From positions 145,328 through 209,327 of the forward strand of contig NZ_CAMPHV010000002.1 in the NCBI RefSeq assembly GCF_946886105.1: a DNA stretch of 64,000 bases, given 5' to 3'. Made by a program: the position numbers and the translations under genes. Shown piece by piece: positions 8,600-19,980 of this stretch. Below the pieces are notes generated by a model, which worked only from the letters and a program-made list of their open reading frames with translations, did not search any database and was not told where the DNA came from. Positions within the stretch are counted from its first letter, which is position 1; each line of letters starts with the position of its first letter. Source of the DNA: an uncultured Pseudomonas sp. (GTDB taxonomy: Bacteria; Pseudomonadota; Gammaproteobacteria; Pseudomonadales; Pseudomonadaceae).

Positions 8600-9202
8600 T
8601 CAGCCACCCGGCGCGCTGCGTTGCCACAACGCGTAATACACCTGGCCGGCTTTCTGCTCGCGGTGCAGGCGCCAGTTGCCTGGCATGCCGAGGCTGGAGG
8701 GTGGGTTTTCGCTTTCGGTATACACCCAGGCGTCGGCGGCGAGCCAGCCCTTTTCTTCCAGCAGGTTACAGGCGGGTAGCAGCAGGTTCTGGCTGAACGG
8801 CGGGTCGAGAAACACCAGGTCGAAGGGGCTGACGGGCTGGCTGCTCAGGTAGGCGATGGCATCGCTCTGGATCAGCTGGCCGTTGTCGCAGCGCAGGGTC
8901 GCCAGGTGACCGCGCAGGCTGGCGACGGCGGCGGGGTTGAGGTCCAGCGCCAGGGCGCTGCCGGCCCCGCGCGACAGGGCTTCGAGGAACAGCGCGCCGC
9001 TGCCGGCGAAGGCGTCGAGCACCTTGGCGCCTTCGACGTAGGGCGCCAGCCAGTTGAACAGCGTTTCGCGCACGCGGTTCGGCGTCGGGCGCAAGCCGGC
9101 GGCCATGGGGAAGTCGAACTGACGCGAACGCCATTGCCCGCCGATGATCCGCAGCCGGCCGTCGCCGCCGTGGGAGGGTGCCGCTTTGCTGGGTTTGCGC
9201 AT
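8600..9202 (-). CDS. rsmD: 16S rRNA (guanine-966-N2)-methyltransferase
   Basis: A 200-residue Rossmann-fold SAM methyltransferase. The SAM-binding motif LDAFAGSGALFLEALSRGA is at about residues 62-80 and the catalytic LDPPF at about 131-135, the RsmD/YhhF signature for exocyclic guanine N2 methylation in 30S subunits. RPTPNRVRETLFNWL near residue 38 is also family-typical. The start codon overlaps the stop of the upstream M16 peptidase gene (9202), so the two are translationally coupled. Confidence 0.95.
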   Translation of the reverse strand: MRKPSKAAPSHGGDGRLRIIGGQWRSRQFDFPMAAGLRPTPNRVRETLFNWLAPYVEGAKVLDAFAGSGALFLEALSRGAGSALALDLNPAAVASLRGHLATLRCDNGQLIQSDAIAYLSSQPVSPFDLVFLDPPFSQNLLLPACNLLEEKGWLAADAWVYTESENPPSSLGMPGNWRLHREQKAGQVYYALWQRSAPGG

Positions 9203-10689
9203 CAGTGCTCCGGTACGCCCGAGGGGAGTTCGACGGGTGCGTCGCTGGGTGGCGGTAGCTCTTTCTGTTCGACCGTCGGGCCGGCGCTGACGATCACCAG
9301 CCCGTCGACATCGAGGTGCTCGGCCATCGCCGCTTTCACCTGCTCGGTGCTGAGTGCCTGCACCTCGCGCATAAAGTCTTCCAGGTAGCTCAACGGCAGA
9401 TCGTAGAAGCCGATGGAGCCGAGTTGACCGACGATATCGGCGTTGCTCGCGGTGGACAGCGGGAAGCTGCCGGCCAGTTCGCGCTTGGCGTCCTCCAGCT
9501 CCTGCTCGGTCGGGCCCTCGGCCAGGTAATCGCGCATCAGGTCCTTGATCAATTGCAGGGTGCCGGCGCTGAGCTCGGCGCGGGTTTGCAGGTTGATCAT
9601 GAACGGCCCGCGCGCCTGCATGGCGCTGAAGCCGGAGTAGACGCCATAGGTCAGGCCGCGTTTTTCGCGGACCTCGGTCATCAGACGGGTGCCGAAACCG
9701 CCGCCGCCGAAGACCTGGTTGCCCAGGTAAAGCGCGGCATAGTCCGGGTCGCTGCGCTCGATACCCAGCTGGGCGATCATCAGGTGGGTCTGGTTGGACG
9801 GAAACTCGATATGGCTTAGACCGGCTTCCGGGGGTTGCGGCTCACCGATCTTCGGCAGCGCCGGGCCGCGCGGCAGGGCGGCGGATACTTGCGCGGCGAG
9901 GGCTTGGGCTTCGTCGCGGGACAGGTCGCCGACCAGGGCGATCACCGCGTTGCCGGCTGCATAGGCCTTGGCATGGAATGCCTGCAGCTGTTCGCGGCTG
10001 ATCCCCGGGATAGATTCGGCGCTGCCGTCACTCGGGTGGCCATAGGGGTGGCCGCCGTAGAGGCGTTCGAACAGCTCGAGGCTGGCCAATTTGCCCGGGT
10101 TTTGCTTCTGATACTCGAAACCGGCCAGCAGCTGATTCTTGATCCTCGCCAGGGAGTCTTCGGGAAAGGTCGGTTGGCCGAGCACCTGGTTGAACAGCGC
10201 CAACGCGGGCTCGCGTTGTTCCGCCGCGCTGAGGCTGCGCAGGCTGGCGACCGCCATGTCGCGGTAGGCGCCGTTGCCGAACTCCGCCCCCAGGCTTTCG
10301 AAGCCGGCGGCGATGGCGCCGACATCCTTGCCTGGCACGCCTTCGTTGAGCATGGCGTTGGTCAGCATCGCCAGGCCGGGTACGCCGTCGTCCTGGCTGC
10401 TGCCGGCGGCGAAGGTCAGGCGCAGGTCGAACATCGGCAGCTCGCGCGCTTCGACGAACAGCACTTCGGCGCCTTCGGCGGTGCGCCAGGTCTGGATATC
10501 CAGATCGCGGCGGCTCGGCGCCTGGTTGCCGAGTTCGGCGAGCGAGGCGATGGGGACGGGCGCAGTGGGGGTACTGGTCACTGTTGCGGGTTCGACGCTG
10601 GCGTCGTCGAGCGTCAGTGCGAGCATCGCGACCAGCGCCGCGATCACCAGGCCGAGCAGGCCATAACGCATAGCGTTGCCCTTATTCAT
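9202..10689 (-). CDS. M16 peptidase-family protein without the zinc-binding HxxEH motif
   Basis: About 495 residues with an N-terminal signal anchor (MRYGLLGLVIAALVAMLAL). Both M16 halves are recognisable, but the position of HxxEH is occupied by GLAMLTNAMLNEG, so it cannot bind zinc in the usual way. The C-terminal half has FGTRLMTEVREKRGLTYGVYSGF, matching the R/Y substrate-binding pair of the non-catalytic partner in two-subunit M16B peptidases. The start at 10689 was chosen because GAGGAGAAGG lies 5 bases upstream and it overlaps the stop of the catalytic partner at 10682; the frame from 10713 lacks this. Probably a periplasmic heterodimer. Confidence 0.88.
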   Translation of the reverse strand: MNKGNAMRYGLLGLVIAALVAMLALTLDDASVEPATVTSTPTAPVPIASLAELGNQAPSRRDLDIQTWRTAEGAEVLFVEARELPMFDLRLTFAAGSSQDDGVPGLAMLTNAMLNEGVPGKDVGAIAAGFESLGAEFGNGAYRDMAVASLRSLSAAEQREPALALFNQVLGQPTFPEDSLARIKNQLLAGFEYQKQNPGKLASLELFERLYGGHPYGHPSDGSAESIPGISREQLQAFHAKAYAAGNAVIALVGDLSRDEAQALAAQVSAALPRGPALPKIGEPQPPEAGLSHIEFPSNQTHLMIAQLGIERSDPDYAALYLGNQVFGGGGFGTRLMTEVREKRGLTYGVYSGFSAMQARGPFMINLQTRAELSAGTLQLIKDLMRDYLAEGPTEQELEDAKRELAGSFPLSTASNADIVGQLGSIGFYDLPLSYLEDFMREVQALSTEQVKAAMAEHLDVDGLVIVSAGPTVEQKELPPPSDAPVELPSGVPEH

Positions 10690-12037
10690 CGTCCTTCTCC
10701 TCGGGCAAAACATGGGCGACGCTCAAGCGGTCGCGGGTGAAAAATTGCTTGGCTGCGCTCTGGATATCTTCAGGGGTGACGGCTTCCAGATCGGCCAGTT
10801 CCTGGTCCATCAATTTCCACGACAGGCCGACGGTTTCCAGCTGGCCGATCGCTGTGGCCTGGCTGGTGATCGAGTCGCGCTCGTAGACCAGTTCGGCGAT
10901 GACCTGGGCGCGCACCCGGGCCAGTTCTTCGGCGGAGGGCGGGTTTTGCTGCAGGTCCTGCAACTGGCGCCACAGGCCGGCTTCGACCTGCTCCAGGGTT
11001 TTGCCGGTTTGCACGTTGGGCGTGGCGGACAACACGAACAGGCTGTCGCCGCGCTGGTAGGCGTTGTACCAGGCCGACGCGCTGGCAACCAGTTCCTCGC
11101 CGCGCTCCAGGCGGGTCGGCAGGCGCGCGCTATAACCGCCGTCGAGCAGGGCGGCGATCAGACGCAGCGCATGCACCTGGCGCGGCGACTCGGCAGTGGC
11201 CACGCCGGGCACGTTGAAGCCCATCATCAGGCTCGGCAGCTGGGTTTGCAGGTGCAGGGTGATGCGCCGCTCGCCGGGGGTATCCAGTTCCAGGGGGATT
11301 TTCGCCGGCGGTATGGCGCGGCTGGGGATATCGCCGAAGAAGCGCTCGGCCAACACCTTCACTTCGCTGGCGCCGACATCGCCGACCACCACCAGGGTGG
11401 CGTTGTTCGGTGCGTACCAAGCCTCGTACCAGGCACGCAGGTCCTCGACGGTCATGCGCTCGATGTCCGCCATCCAGCCGATGGTCGGCGTGTGGTAACC
11501 GCTGGCGGGGTAGGCCATGGCTTTGAAGCGTTCGAAGGCCTTGCTCGACGGATTATCGTCGGTGCGCAGGCGACGCTCTTCCTTGATCACTTCGATCTCG
11601 CGGACGAACTCCTCGGCCGGCAACTTGAGGCTGGCCAGGCGGTCGGCCTCAAGTTCCAGGGCGACGGCCAGGCGATCGCGCGCCAGCACCTGGTAATAGG
11701 CGGTGTAATCGTCGCTGGTGAAGGCGTTCTCCTCGGCGCCGAGTTCGCGCAGGATGCGCGAGGCTTCGCCGGGGCCGAGCTTGCGGCTGCCCTTGAACAT
11801 CATGTGTTCGAGGGCGTGGGATAGACCGGTCTGGCCCGGCGTTTCATAACTGGAACCGACCTTGTACCAAAGCTGAGAGACCACCACCGGGGCGCGGTGA
11901 TCCTCGCGGACGATAACCTTGAGGCCGTTATCGAGCATGAACTCATGGGTCGGCTGGGGCTCGGCAGCGGTCGCCAGCAGCGGCAGGCCGACGATGGCGA
12001 GCCACAGGGTTGCGGCGCGTAGAACGATCATTTGCAT
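10682..12037 (-). CDS. M16 zinc metallopeptidase (catalytic partner)
   Basis: A 451-residue protein with a Sec signal peptide (MQMIVLRAATLWLAIVGLPLLATAAE). The inverted zincin motif is present as HALEHMMFKG near residue 72, with the downstream glutamate in the EENAFTSDDYTAYYQ region, so this half should hydrolyse peptides. Genes encoding a catalytic and an inactive M16 half side by side are a recurring bacterial arrangement. It overlaps the downstream partner by 8 bases. Substrate unknown. Annotations as PqqF-like occur for such proteins, but no pqq genes are nearby. Confidence 0.92.
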   Translation of the reverse strand: MQMIVLRAATLWLAIVGLPLLATAAEPQPTHEFMLDNGLKVIVREDHRAPVVVSQLWYKVGSSYETPGQTGLSHALEHMMFKGSRKLGPGEASRILRELGAEENAFTSDDYTAYYQVLARDRLAVALELEADRLASLKLPAEEFVREIEVIKEERRLRTDDNPSSKAFERFKAMAYPASGYHTPTIGWMADIERMTVEDLRAWYEAWYAPNNATLVVVGDVGASEVKVLAERFFGDIPSRAIPPAKIPLELDTPGERRITLHLQTQLPSLMMGFNVPGVATAESPRQVHALRLIAALLDGGYSARLPTRLERGEELVASASAWYNAYQRGDSLFVLSATPNVQTGKTLEQVEAGLWRQLQDLQQNPPSAEELARVRAQVIAELVYERDSITSQATAIGQLETVGLSWKLMDQELADLEAVTPEDIQSAAKQFFTRDRLSVAHVLPEEKDDE

Positions 12038-12205
12038 GGGAATGGAGTCACCGTGATGGGCTGCGTGCGTCGCCGGCTATGCCGCTGACAAGTTGCAGGA
12101 GAGCTACGGGCATCGAATTGTCGGCGAATTCTAGCGTCATGCGGCTATTAACAGAACCTTCGGACATGCGATGCCTGGCCTCATTCCTTGGTTCGGGGGA
12201 CGCAA

Positions 12206-13153
12206 TTATTGCGAGATCTGTCGTTGCGTACTCGCTTCCAGGCCAAAGCCGCATCTGTCGCAGAAAGCCGCCAAGTAATCGATAAACACCTGCACCTTGC
12301 GCGTGGCCCGGCGATGGCTGGGATAAACGGCCAGGATCAGCGGGCCAAAGGCATCGGGGTCGAAGTCGTACTCGGCCATTACCTGGCGCAACTGGCCGCT
12401 ATCCAGGTAGGGTTTGACGCTCCATAACGGACAGGCGTGCAGGCCCACTCCCATCAGGCAGTTGGCCAGCAGCAGGTCGTAATTATCGCTTTGCAAACGC
12501 GCCCGCGGCACGGGGGTGCGCAGGTGCACGCCGTCGAGCGATATCCACCTGTGGTGCGGGTCCAGCGCCGGGTGCTGATAAACCAGCCACTGATGGCGGT
12601 CGAAGGTTTGCGGCGTGATCGGCACCGGGTTGGCCGCCAGGTAGGCCGGGCTGGCGCACAGCACGATCTGGTTGCGCCCCAGGGGTTTGGCGATCAACCC
12701 CGGCAGGTCGCTGCGCCCCTCGCGCAAGGCCAGGTCATAACCGCCTTCGGCCAGGTCGACGAAAGCGTCGCACAGATCCACCCGCAGGTTGATCTGCGGA
12801 TGTTCGGCGAGAAAGCCCGCGCAGGCCTCATCGAGGAACGCCCGGCCAAACGCCAGCGGGGCGGTCAGCCTGAAGTTGCCGTGCAGGCCGTGTTTGAGTT
12901 GGCCGATCTCCTCCCCGGCGTCATGCAGGCGCTGCAGCACCTGGCGGGCCGTGTCCAAATACAGCCGGCCGGCCTCGGTCAGCGCGGTGCGCCGGGTGCT
13001 GCGCTCGAACAGTTGGGCGCCCAGTTCCGCTTCCAGGTGGCTGACCGCTTTGGTCAGGGCCGAGGGCGTCTTGCCCAATTGTTCGGCCGCCCGGCTGAAG
13101 CTGCCGTGCTCGGCGGTGGCGACAAACATGCTCAGGGCGCTGAGTTTGTCCAT
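12206..13153 (-). CDS. LysR-family transcriptional regulator
   Basis: About 315 residues. The N-terminal winged HTH reads FSRAAEQLGKTPSALTKAVSHLEAELGAQLFER (about residues 20-50), and the rest is the periplasmic-binding-like effector domain. It belongs to the CrgA/AaeR-like subgroup that often controls divergent genes. The start is taken at 13153 (MDKLSALS), 7 residues into the longer frame, because that is where LysR alignments begin and TAGGAAA precedes it. Divergent from the amidohydrolase operon with 108 bp between them, including a GCAAAA-N3-TTTTGC palindrome. It is the likely regulator of 13262-18207. Confidence 0.9.
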   Translation of the reverse strand: MDKLSALSMFVATAEHGSFSRAAEQLGKTPSALTKAVSHLEAELGAQLFERSTRRTALTEAGRLYLDTARQVLQRLHDAGEEIGQLKHGLHGNFRLTAPLAFGRAFLDEACAGFLAEHPQINLRVDLCDAFVDLAEGGYDLALREGRSDLPGLIAKPLGRNQIVLCASPAYLAANPVPITPQTFDRHQWLVYQHPALDPHHRWISLDGVHLRTPVPRARLQSDNYDLLLANCLMGVGLHACPLWSVKPYLDSGQLRQVMAEYDFDPDAFGPLILAVYPSHRRATRKVQVFIDYLAAFCDRCGFGLEASTQRQISQ

Positions 13154-13170
13154 GGTGTTTTTCCTATATG

Positions 13171-13185
13171 GCAAAAATGTTTTGC
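13171..13185. promoter_or_regulatory. Palindrome GCAAAA-N3-TTTTGC, candidate LysR operator
   Basis: The six-base arms are perfect inverted copies, centred 25 bp upstream of the LysR start and 84 bp upstream of the amidohydrolase start. The size and position fit a LysR-type binding site (T-N11-A class). No binding evidence can be seen. Confidence 0.45.
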
Positions 13186-13261
13186 TCGGTAGTGGCGTTC
13201 TACCCTTGCCTGCCCGTCGCTAGTCTCGTGGCCAGACCAATAAAAACTAGAGGCTGCTGCG

Positions 13262-15004
13262 ATGCAACGATTAATTCCAGGCGTGTTGGCTGGGTTGTTG
13301 GCTTTTTCCTCGATGGAAGTCATGGCCGCCGCGGATCTGCTGTTGTTCAACGGCAAGGTGTTCACCGCCGAACCCGGCCAGCCACTGGCCCAAGCGTTGG
13401 CGGTGGCCGATGGCAAGATCCTCCAGGTCGGCAGTGACGCCGAGGTGAAGGCCCTCGCCGATGCCGATACTCAGTTGATCGATTTGGCCGGCAAGGTGCT
13501 GATGCCGGGCATGATCGATACTCACAGCCACCCGATCATGGGCGCCATGGCCAGCCTGCGGGCCAACCTGTACGACGAGGTGCTGGCGCTGGACGCACTG
13601 GAACAGTGGATCCTCGAACAGGACCGGGCCGGCACCGCGCGCATGGGCGAGCTGATCGTGATTTCCGGCGTCAGCTCGGCTTACTGGGAGCAGAGCGCCG
13701 GGCTGGGCAAGATCTTCAACCAGGGCCGCTGGCGCGAGCAGCCGCTGGTGCTGGACGGCATCGACGGCCACACCGGCTGGGCCAACCAGGCCATGCTCAG
13801 GCGCCTGAACATCGATGCCGAACTGGTGCGCGGCCTATCGGACAAGGAACGCGGTTTTATCGGTCACGATAGCGCCTTCAACCCCACCGGTTATCTGGCG
13901 GAAAACGGCTGGGACCGGGTGCGCAGCCAGTATCCCGCACCCAGCGAGGCCGACATGCTCGCAGCCGCCCGCGCGGCGGTGAAGATCAACAACCAGGTTG
14001 GCGTAACCGCCTGGATGGACGCAGCGGCCAATGCCGGCGACGGCGAAAGCCTGTTCGAGCTGCGCCCCAGCGAACAGGACCTGGGCGTACTGCCGCTGTA
14101 CCGCGCACTGGCCGAGCGGGGTGAGCTCAGCGCTCACGTCGCCGCGCTGCTGGTGACCCACCCGCAAAGCCAGCCGGCCGATCTGCAGGTGCTGGACAAG
14201 GTCATGCGGCAGTTTCAGGGCGTCCCCAACCTGAGCTTCCCCGGGATCAAGGTATTCGCCGATGGGGTGATGGAATTCCCCGGGCAGACCGCCGCGGTGC
14301 TCGACCCGTTCAAGAACAGCCTCAAGCGCGGCGAGCTGCTGATCGATCCGGCCGGCTTCGGCAAGCTGGTGGCCGCGGCCGAGCAGCGCGACTGGATCAT
14401 CCATGTGCACGCCGTGGGCGACCGCGCGGTGCGGGAGGCGCTGAACGGCTTCGAGCAGGCGCGCCAGCTCGAGCCGGCGCCGGTGCCGCACAGCATCAGC
14501 CATCTGCAGATGGTCAATCCCAAGGAGTTTCCGCGCTTCCGGCAGTTGGGCGTGATCGCCTCCATGCAACTGCTCTGGGCCACCGCCGAGAGCTACACCG
14601 AAGAGCTGGTCAAGCCCTACGTGAGTGCGGCCGCCTACCGCTATCAATACCCGGCGCGTTCGCTGCACAAGGCCGGTGCGACCATCGCCGGGGCCAGCGA
14701 CTGGCCGGTGTCCAGCCCCAATCCGTGGCACGCCATCGCTCAGGCCAGCACCCGCAAAGGCCCGCTCGGCGTGCTCAACGGTGCCGAAAGCATCGACCGC
14801 GAAACCATGTTCCAGGCCTACACCCTCAATGCGGCCAAGGCCCTGCGCCTGGATCGGCGCATCGGCTCCCTGGCGCCGGGCAAGCAGGCCGACCTGATCG
14901 TGCTGGATCGCGATGTATTCAAGGTCAGCGATGAAGAGCTGTTCGAGACCCAGGTGCTGCGCACCTATTTCGCCGGAAAGTTGGTACACGCCGAGAAGTC
15001 CTGA
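13262..15004 (+). CDS. Secreted YtcJ-type amidohydrolase
   Basis: A 580-residue metal-dependent hydrolase of the amidohydrolase_3 (YtcJ / N-substituted formamide deformylase-like) group. A signal peptide (residues 1-22, cleavage near VMA|AAD) implies periplasmic action. The metal motif MIDTHSHP has His88 and His90; further ligands are likely in IHVHAVGD and ISHLQM, and the C-terminal ASDWPVSSPNPW is typical. It probably cleaves an amide bond of an imported compound. First gene of a four-gene run with the TorF-like porin, polyamine-binding protein and MFS transporter; gaps of 55, 23 and 47 bp suggest one operon. Exact substrate unknown. Confidence 0.88.
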   Translation: MQRLIPGVLAGLLAFSSMEVMAAADLLLFNGKVFTAEPGQPLAQALAVADGKILQVGSDAEVKALADADTQLIDLAGKVLMPGMIDTHSHPIMGAMASLRANLYDEVLALDALEQWILEQDRAGTARMGELIVISGVSSAYWEQSAGLGKIFNQGRWREQPLVLDGIDGHTGWANQAMLRRLNIDAELVRGLSDKERGFIGHDSAFNPTGYLAENGWDRVRSQYPAPSEADMLAAARAAVKINNQVGVTAWMDAAANAGDGESLFELRPSEQDLGVLPLYRALAERGELSAHVAALLVTHPQSQPADLQVLDKVMRQFQGVPNLSFPGIKVFADGVMEFPGQTAAVLDPFKNSLKRGELLIDPAGFGKLVAAAEQRDWIIHVHAVGDRAVREALNGFEQARQLEPAPVPHSISHLQMVNPKEFPRFRQLGVIASMQLLWATAESYTEELVKPYVSAAAYRYQYPARSLHKAGATIAGASDWPVSSPNPWHAIAQASTRKGPLGVLNGAESIDRETMFQAYTLNAAKALRLDRRIGSLAPGKQADLIVLDRDVFKVSDEELFETQVLRTYFAGKLVHAEKS

Positions 15005-15059
15005 TCCTCGGTGGCCCTCCATTGCCCTGCTCAATCCCTATAAAAACAAGGAATACCTC

Positions 15060-16921
<1,862 letters not shown>

Positions 16922-16968
16922 TCCTCTGTCGGAGGCTTTATCAATGACACCATCTGCTTGAGGTACCT

Positions 16969-18207
16969 ATGTCCGCTCGTAAGGCCGTATCGCCGCCGCG
17001 TCCGGCGTTAACAATTGGTCTCTGTTTTATCGTTGCGCTGATCGAGGGCTTCGATCTACAGGCCGCCGGCATAGCCGCGCCCCACATCGCCGCGGAATTT
17101 GGCCTGACAGCCGTGCAGCTCGGCTGGTTCTTCAGCGTCGGCTTGATCGGCCTGTTGCCGGGAGCCTTGTGCGGCGGCTGGCTGGCGGACCGCCTGGGGC
17201 GCAAGGAAGTGCTGATTGCGGCGGTATTGCTGTTCGGAATCTTCTCGCTGCTGACCGCGCAGGCCGGCAGCTATTCCACCCTGCTATTGGCGCGCCTGGC
17301 CACCGGCCTTGGCCTGGGCGCCGCCTTGCCGATTCTGATCGCCTTGTCGTCCGAGGTGGCCGATGCCGGCCTGAAAAGTACCGCTGTCAGCCTGACTTAC
17401 TGTGGCGTGCCGCTGGGAGGCGCTTGTGCTGCCCTGGCGGGGGTGTTGGGCATCGGCGGCGACTGGCGGTTGATTTTCTATCTGGGAGGGATACTGCCGA
17501 TCTTGATTGCCGGGCTCTTGGTCATGTTCTTGTCGGTAACGCCTGCCGTGCGCGGCGATGGTTCCGGCGGCCGTGGTTCGCCGGTCGCCGGGTTGTTCGC
17601 GCAAGGGCTGACGCCCCCGACATTGCTGGTCTGGGCGAGCAGCTTCTTCACCTTGGCGGTGCTTTACATGCTGCTGAACTGGTTGCCGTCATTGCTGGTC
17701 ACCCTGGGTTACGACCCTGTTCAGGCGAGCTATGTGCAAATCCTGTTCAATCTCGGCGGTGCGGCCGGGTCGGTTCTGACGGGACGCTTGATGGACCGTG
17801 CCAGCCCCATTCTGGTGGTGCTCTGCACTTATCTGGGAATGCTGGTTGCCCTTGCCGCCATAGGCCTGGTGCAGCGCTATGACCTACTTTTGCTTGCGGG
17901 CGCCGCCGCCGGGTTCTGCGCCATTGGTGGCCAATTGGTGCTGTATGCCCTGGCCCCGATGCTTTACCCGGCGGCCATTCGCGCCACGGGGGTTGGTGCG
18001 ACTGTGGCGGTAGGGCGTCTGGGCTCGATGGCGGGGCCGCTGGTGGCGGGGCAGATCCTGGCACTGGGATTGGGTAGCGGTGCTGTGCTGTTTGCCGCGG
18101 CCCCAGGCCTGCTGTTCTCCGCGGGAGCCGCCCTGGCGCTGATGCGTAGTCAGCGGCGCGGCATTGGCGCCGCGGCGGAAGAGGTCGGTGAAATCGTCAA
18201 TGGCTAG
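16969..18207 (+). CDS. MFS transporter, aromatic acid:H+ symporter (AAHS) type
   Basis: A 412-residue protein with 12 predicted transmembrane segments. The MFS loop 2-3 motif GGWLADRLGRKEVL is near residue 65, and the first helix ends IEGFDLQAAGIAAPHIAAEFG, the (E/D)GFD-type signature of the AAHS (MhpT/PcaK/BenK) family importing aromatic acids. The order of motifs is intact and the length normal. Last gene of the LysR-linked cassette. If the cassette handles one compound, the transporter would take up the acid moiety released by the amidohydrolase; this is inference. Confidence 0.88.
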   Translation: MSARKAVSPPRPALTIGLCFIVALIEGFDLQAAGIAAPHIAAEFGLTAVQLGWFFSVGLIGLLPGALCGGWLADRLGRKEVLIAAVLLFGIFSLLTAQAGSYSTLLLARLATGLGLGAALPILIALSSEVADAGLKSTAVSLTYCGVPLGGACAALAGVLGIGGDWRLIFYLGGILPILIAGLLVMFLSVTPAVRGDGSGGRGSPVAGLFAQGLTPPTLLVWASSFFTLAVLYMLLNWLPSLLVTLGYDPVQASYVQILFNLGGAAGSVLTGRLMDRASPILVVLCTYLGMLVALAAIGLVQRYDLLLLAGAAAGFCAIGGQLVLYALAPMLYPAAIRATGVGATVAVGRLGSMAGPLVAGQILALGLGSGAVLFAAAPGLLFSAGAALALMRSQRRGIGAAAEEVGEIVNG

Positions 18208-18603
18208 GCGGGCGAGATGATGCTGCGTTATCCGCCGCATATGGTGGACAGCTTAGGGGCTGTACGGGGCGAGCATCTTGGCGCTGCCCGTGTTCTCGGC
18301 CGCAGCGACAGATAGGCCTGCTCCGCAGCGGCCGATAGTGGTAAAGTCGCGCGCAATTCTCGTGTGTTGCCAGCCGGTATGACTGGTGTGGTGAAGGCTT
18401 GAAGCCGGTGCGGTCAGAGCCGTACGCACGATTCTTGGGGCTCCGCCCAGAAATGAACTGGGATCACCCCTCACTTGCCGACGACCACGACTGGTGTCCG
18501 GCTTGGGTTTTGCTCTGCGACTCCTTCAGTTTTATATTCTGCTGCGCAGACCGACACCCAGGCCGCCCACCAGCGCGTCGCCCCTTTGAGATAGCCGTCC
18601 TCC
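18208..18603 (+). other. 396-bp region without a recognisable gene, upstream of ftsY
   Basis: No frame here has both a plausible start and protein-like composition; the frame from 18399 runs into ftsY out of frame. GC content dips near 18520-18545 (CAGTTTTATATTCTG). It probably holds the ftsY promoter and a long 5' leader. It may also mark the right edge of the inserted LysR-MFS cassette. No repeat, tRNA or terminator was found. Confidence 0.5.
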
Positions 18604-19980
18604 ATGCTTGGTTCCAACGACGACAAGAAGACCCCCGCCGCGGATCCCGCGTCCGCCGCCGAGAAACCAACCGAGAAGAAAGACCTGTTCGGTTGGTTGC
18701 GTAAAAAGCCGCAAGCGGGCAGCGCCGAGCCTGCGCCAACCGCACCGGCCACGCCCGTCGAGACGCCCGCCGTCGAGCCCAGCGCGCCTGCAACGGCGGC
18801 GCCCGAGGCCGCCGCGCCGCAAGCGCCCGCTGCCGTTACCCCCGAGCCGACGATTGCAGCGCCCGCACCCATTGAGCCTGCCGCCGAAGCCGCGCCGGCA
18901 CCGCGGCCTTCGCGTTTTCGCATCAACGCCGGCAGCGAAGTGCTGCATGCGCATGTCGATCTGCCCGTGCAGCCCGAGCCGGTTGCGCCGGTGCCCGCAG
19001 AGCCGGTGCAGGCGTCGGTCGAGATCCCGGCCCAGCGCAACGATGAGTCTTTCGCGAGCTTTTTCGACCGCCTCAAGCAGGGTCTGTCGAAAACCAGCGC
19101 GAGCATCGGCGAAGGCATGGCCAGCTTGTTCCTCGGCAAGAAGGCCATCGACGACGATCTGCTCGAAGAGATCGAAACCCGGCTACTGACCGCCGACGTC
19201 GGCGTCGAGGCCACCAGTGCGATCATCCAGAGCCTGACGCAGAAGGTCGCGCGCAAGCAGCTGACCGACAGCGACGCCCTCTATAAAGCCCTGCAGGACG
19301 AACTGGCCGCGCTGCTCAAGCCGGTCGAACAGCCGCTGCGCATCGACTCGAGCAAGGAGCCCTATGTGATCCTGGTGGTCGGGGTCAACGGCGCCGGCAA
19401 GACCACCACCATCGGCAAGCTGGCCTCGCGCCTGCAGGCCGAGGGCAAGAAGGTCATGCTGGCCGCCGGCGACACCTTCCGCGCCGCGGCGGTGGAGCAG
19501 TTGCAGGTGTGGGGCGAGCGCAACCGCATCCCGGTGATCGCCCAGCACACCGGCGCCGACTCCGCGTCGGTGATTTTCGATGCGGTGCAAGCCGCCAAGG
19601 CGCGGGGCATCGACGTGCTGATCGCCGACACCGCCGGGCGTCTGCACACCAAAGACAACCTGATGGAAGAACTGAAGAAGGTGCGCCGGGTGATCGGCAA
19701 GCTGGACGACAGCGCACCCCACGAAGTGCTGCTGGTGCTGGATGCCGGCACCGGTCAGAACGCGATCAACCAGGCCAAGCAGTTCAACCAGACGGTGAAC
19801 TTGACCGGCCTGGCCTTGACCAAGCTGGATGGCACCGCCAAGGGCGGGGTGATCTTCGCCCTGGCCAAGCAGTTCGCCCTGCCGATCCGCTATATCGGGG
19901 TTGGCGAAGGTATCGACGATCTGCGAACCTTCGAGGCCGAAGCCTTTGTCCAGGCGCTCTTCCAGTCCCGGGAGTCGTAA
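18604..19980 (+). CDS. ftsY: Signal recognition particle receptor FtsY
   Basis: A 458-residue SRP receptor GTPase docking ribosome-nascent chains at the inner membrane. Residues 1-145 are the low-complexity A domain, rich in Ala, Pro and Glu, with the membrane-targeting start [11 protein letters not shown] and an FGWLRKKP segment near 29-36. The N domain follows (about 150-250) and the G domain contains [10 protein letters not shown] at 260-269, DTAGRLH and [10 protein letters not shown]. Length is close to other Pseudomonas FtsY. The stop codon overlaps the ATG of ftsE (TAATG), starting the ftsYEX operon. Confidence 0.97.
   Translation: MLGSNDDKKTPAADPASAAEKPTEKKDLFGWLRKKPQAGSAEPAPTAPATPVETPAVEPSAPATAAPEAAAPQAPAAVTPEPTIAAPAPIEPAAEAAPAPRPSRFRINAGSEVLHAHVDLPVQPEPVAPVPAEPVQASVEIPAQRNDESFASFFDRLKQGLSKTSASIGEGMASLFLGKKAIDDDLLEEIETRLLTADVGVEATSAIIQSLTQKVARKQLTDSDALYKALQDELAALLKPVEQPLRIDSSKEPYVILVVGVNGAGKTTTIGKLASRLQAEGKKVMLAAGDTFRAAAVEQLQVWGERNRIPVIAQHTGADSASVIFDAVQAAKARGIDVLIADTAGRLHTKDNLMEELKKVRRVIGKLDDSAPHEVLLVLDAGTGQNAINQAKQFNQTVNLTGLALTKLDGTAKGGVIFALAKQFALPIRYIGVGEGIDDLRTFEAEAFVQALFQSRES

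Noticed and set aside
18399..18704. 101-codon frame upstream of and overlapping ftsY
   Set aside because: Overlaps ftsY out of frame for 100 bp, lacks a ribosome site, and composition is not protein-like.
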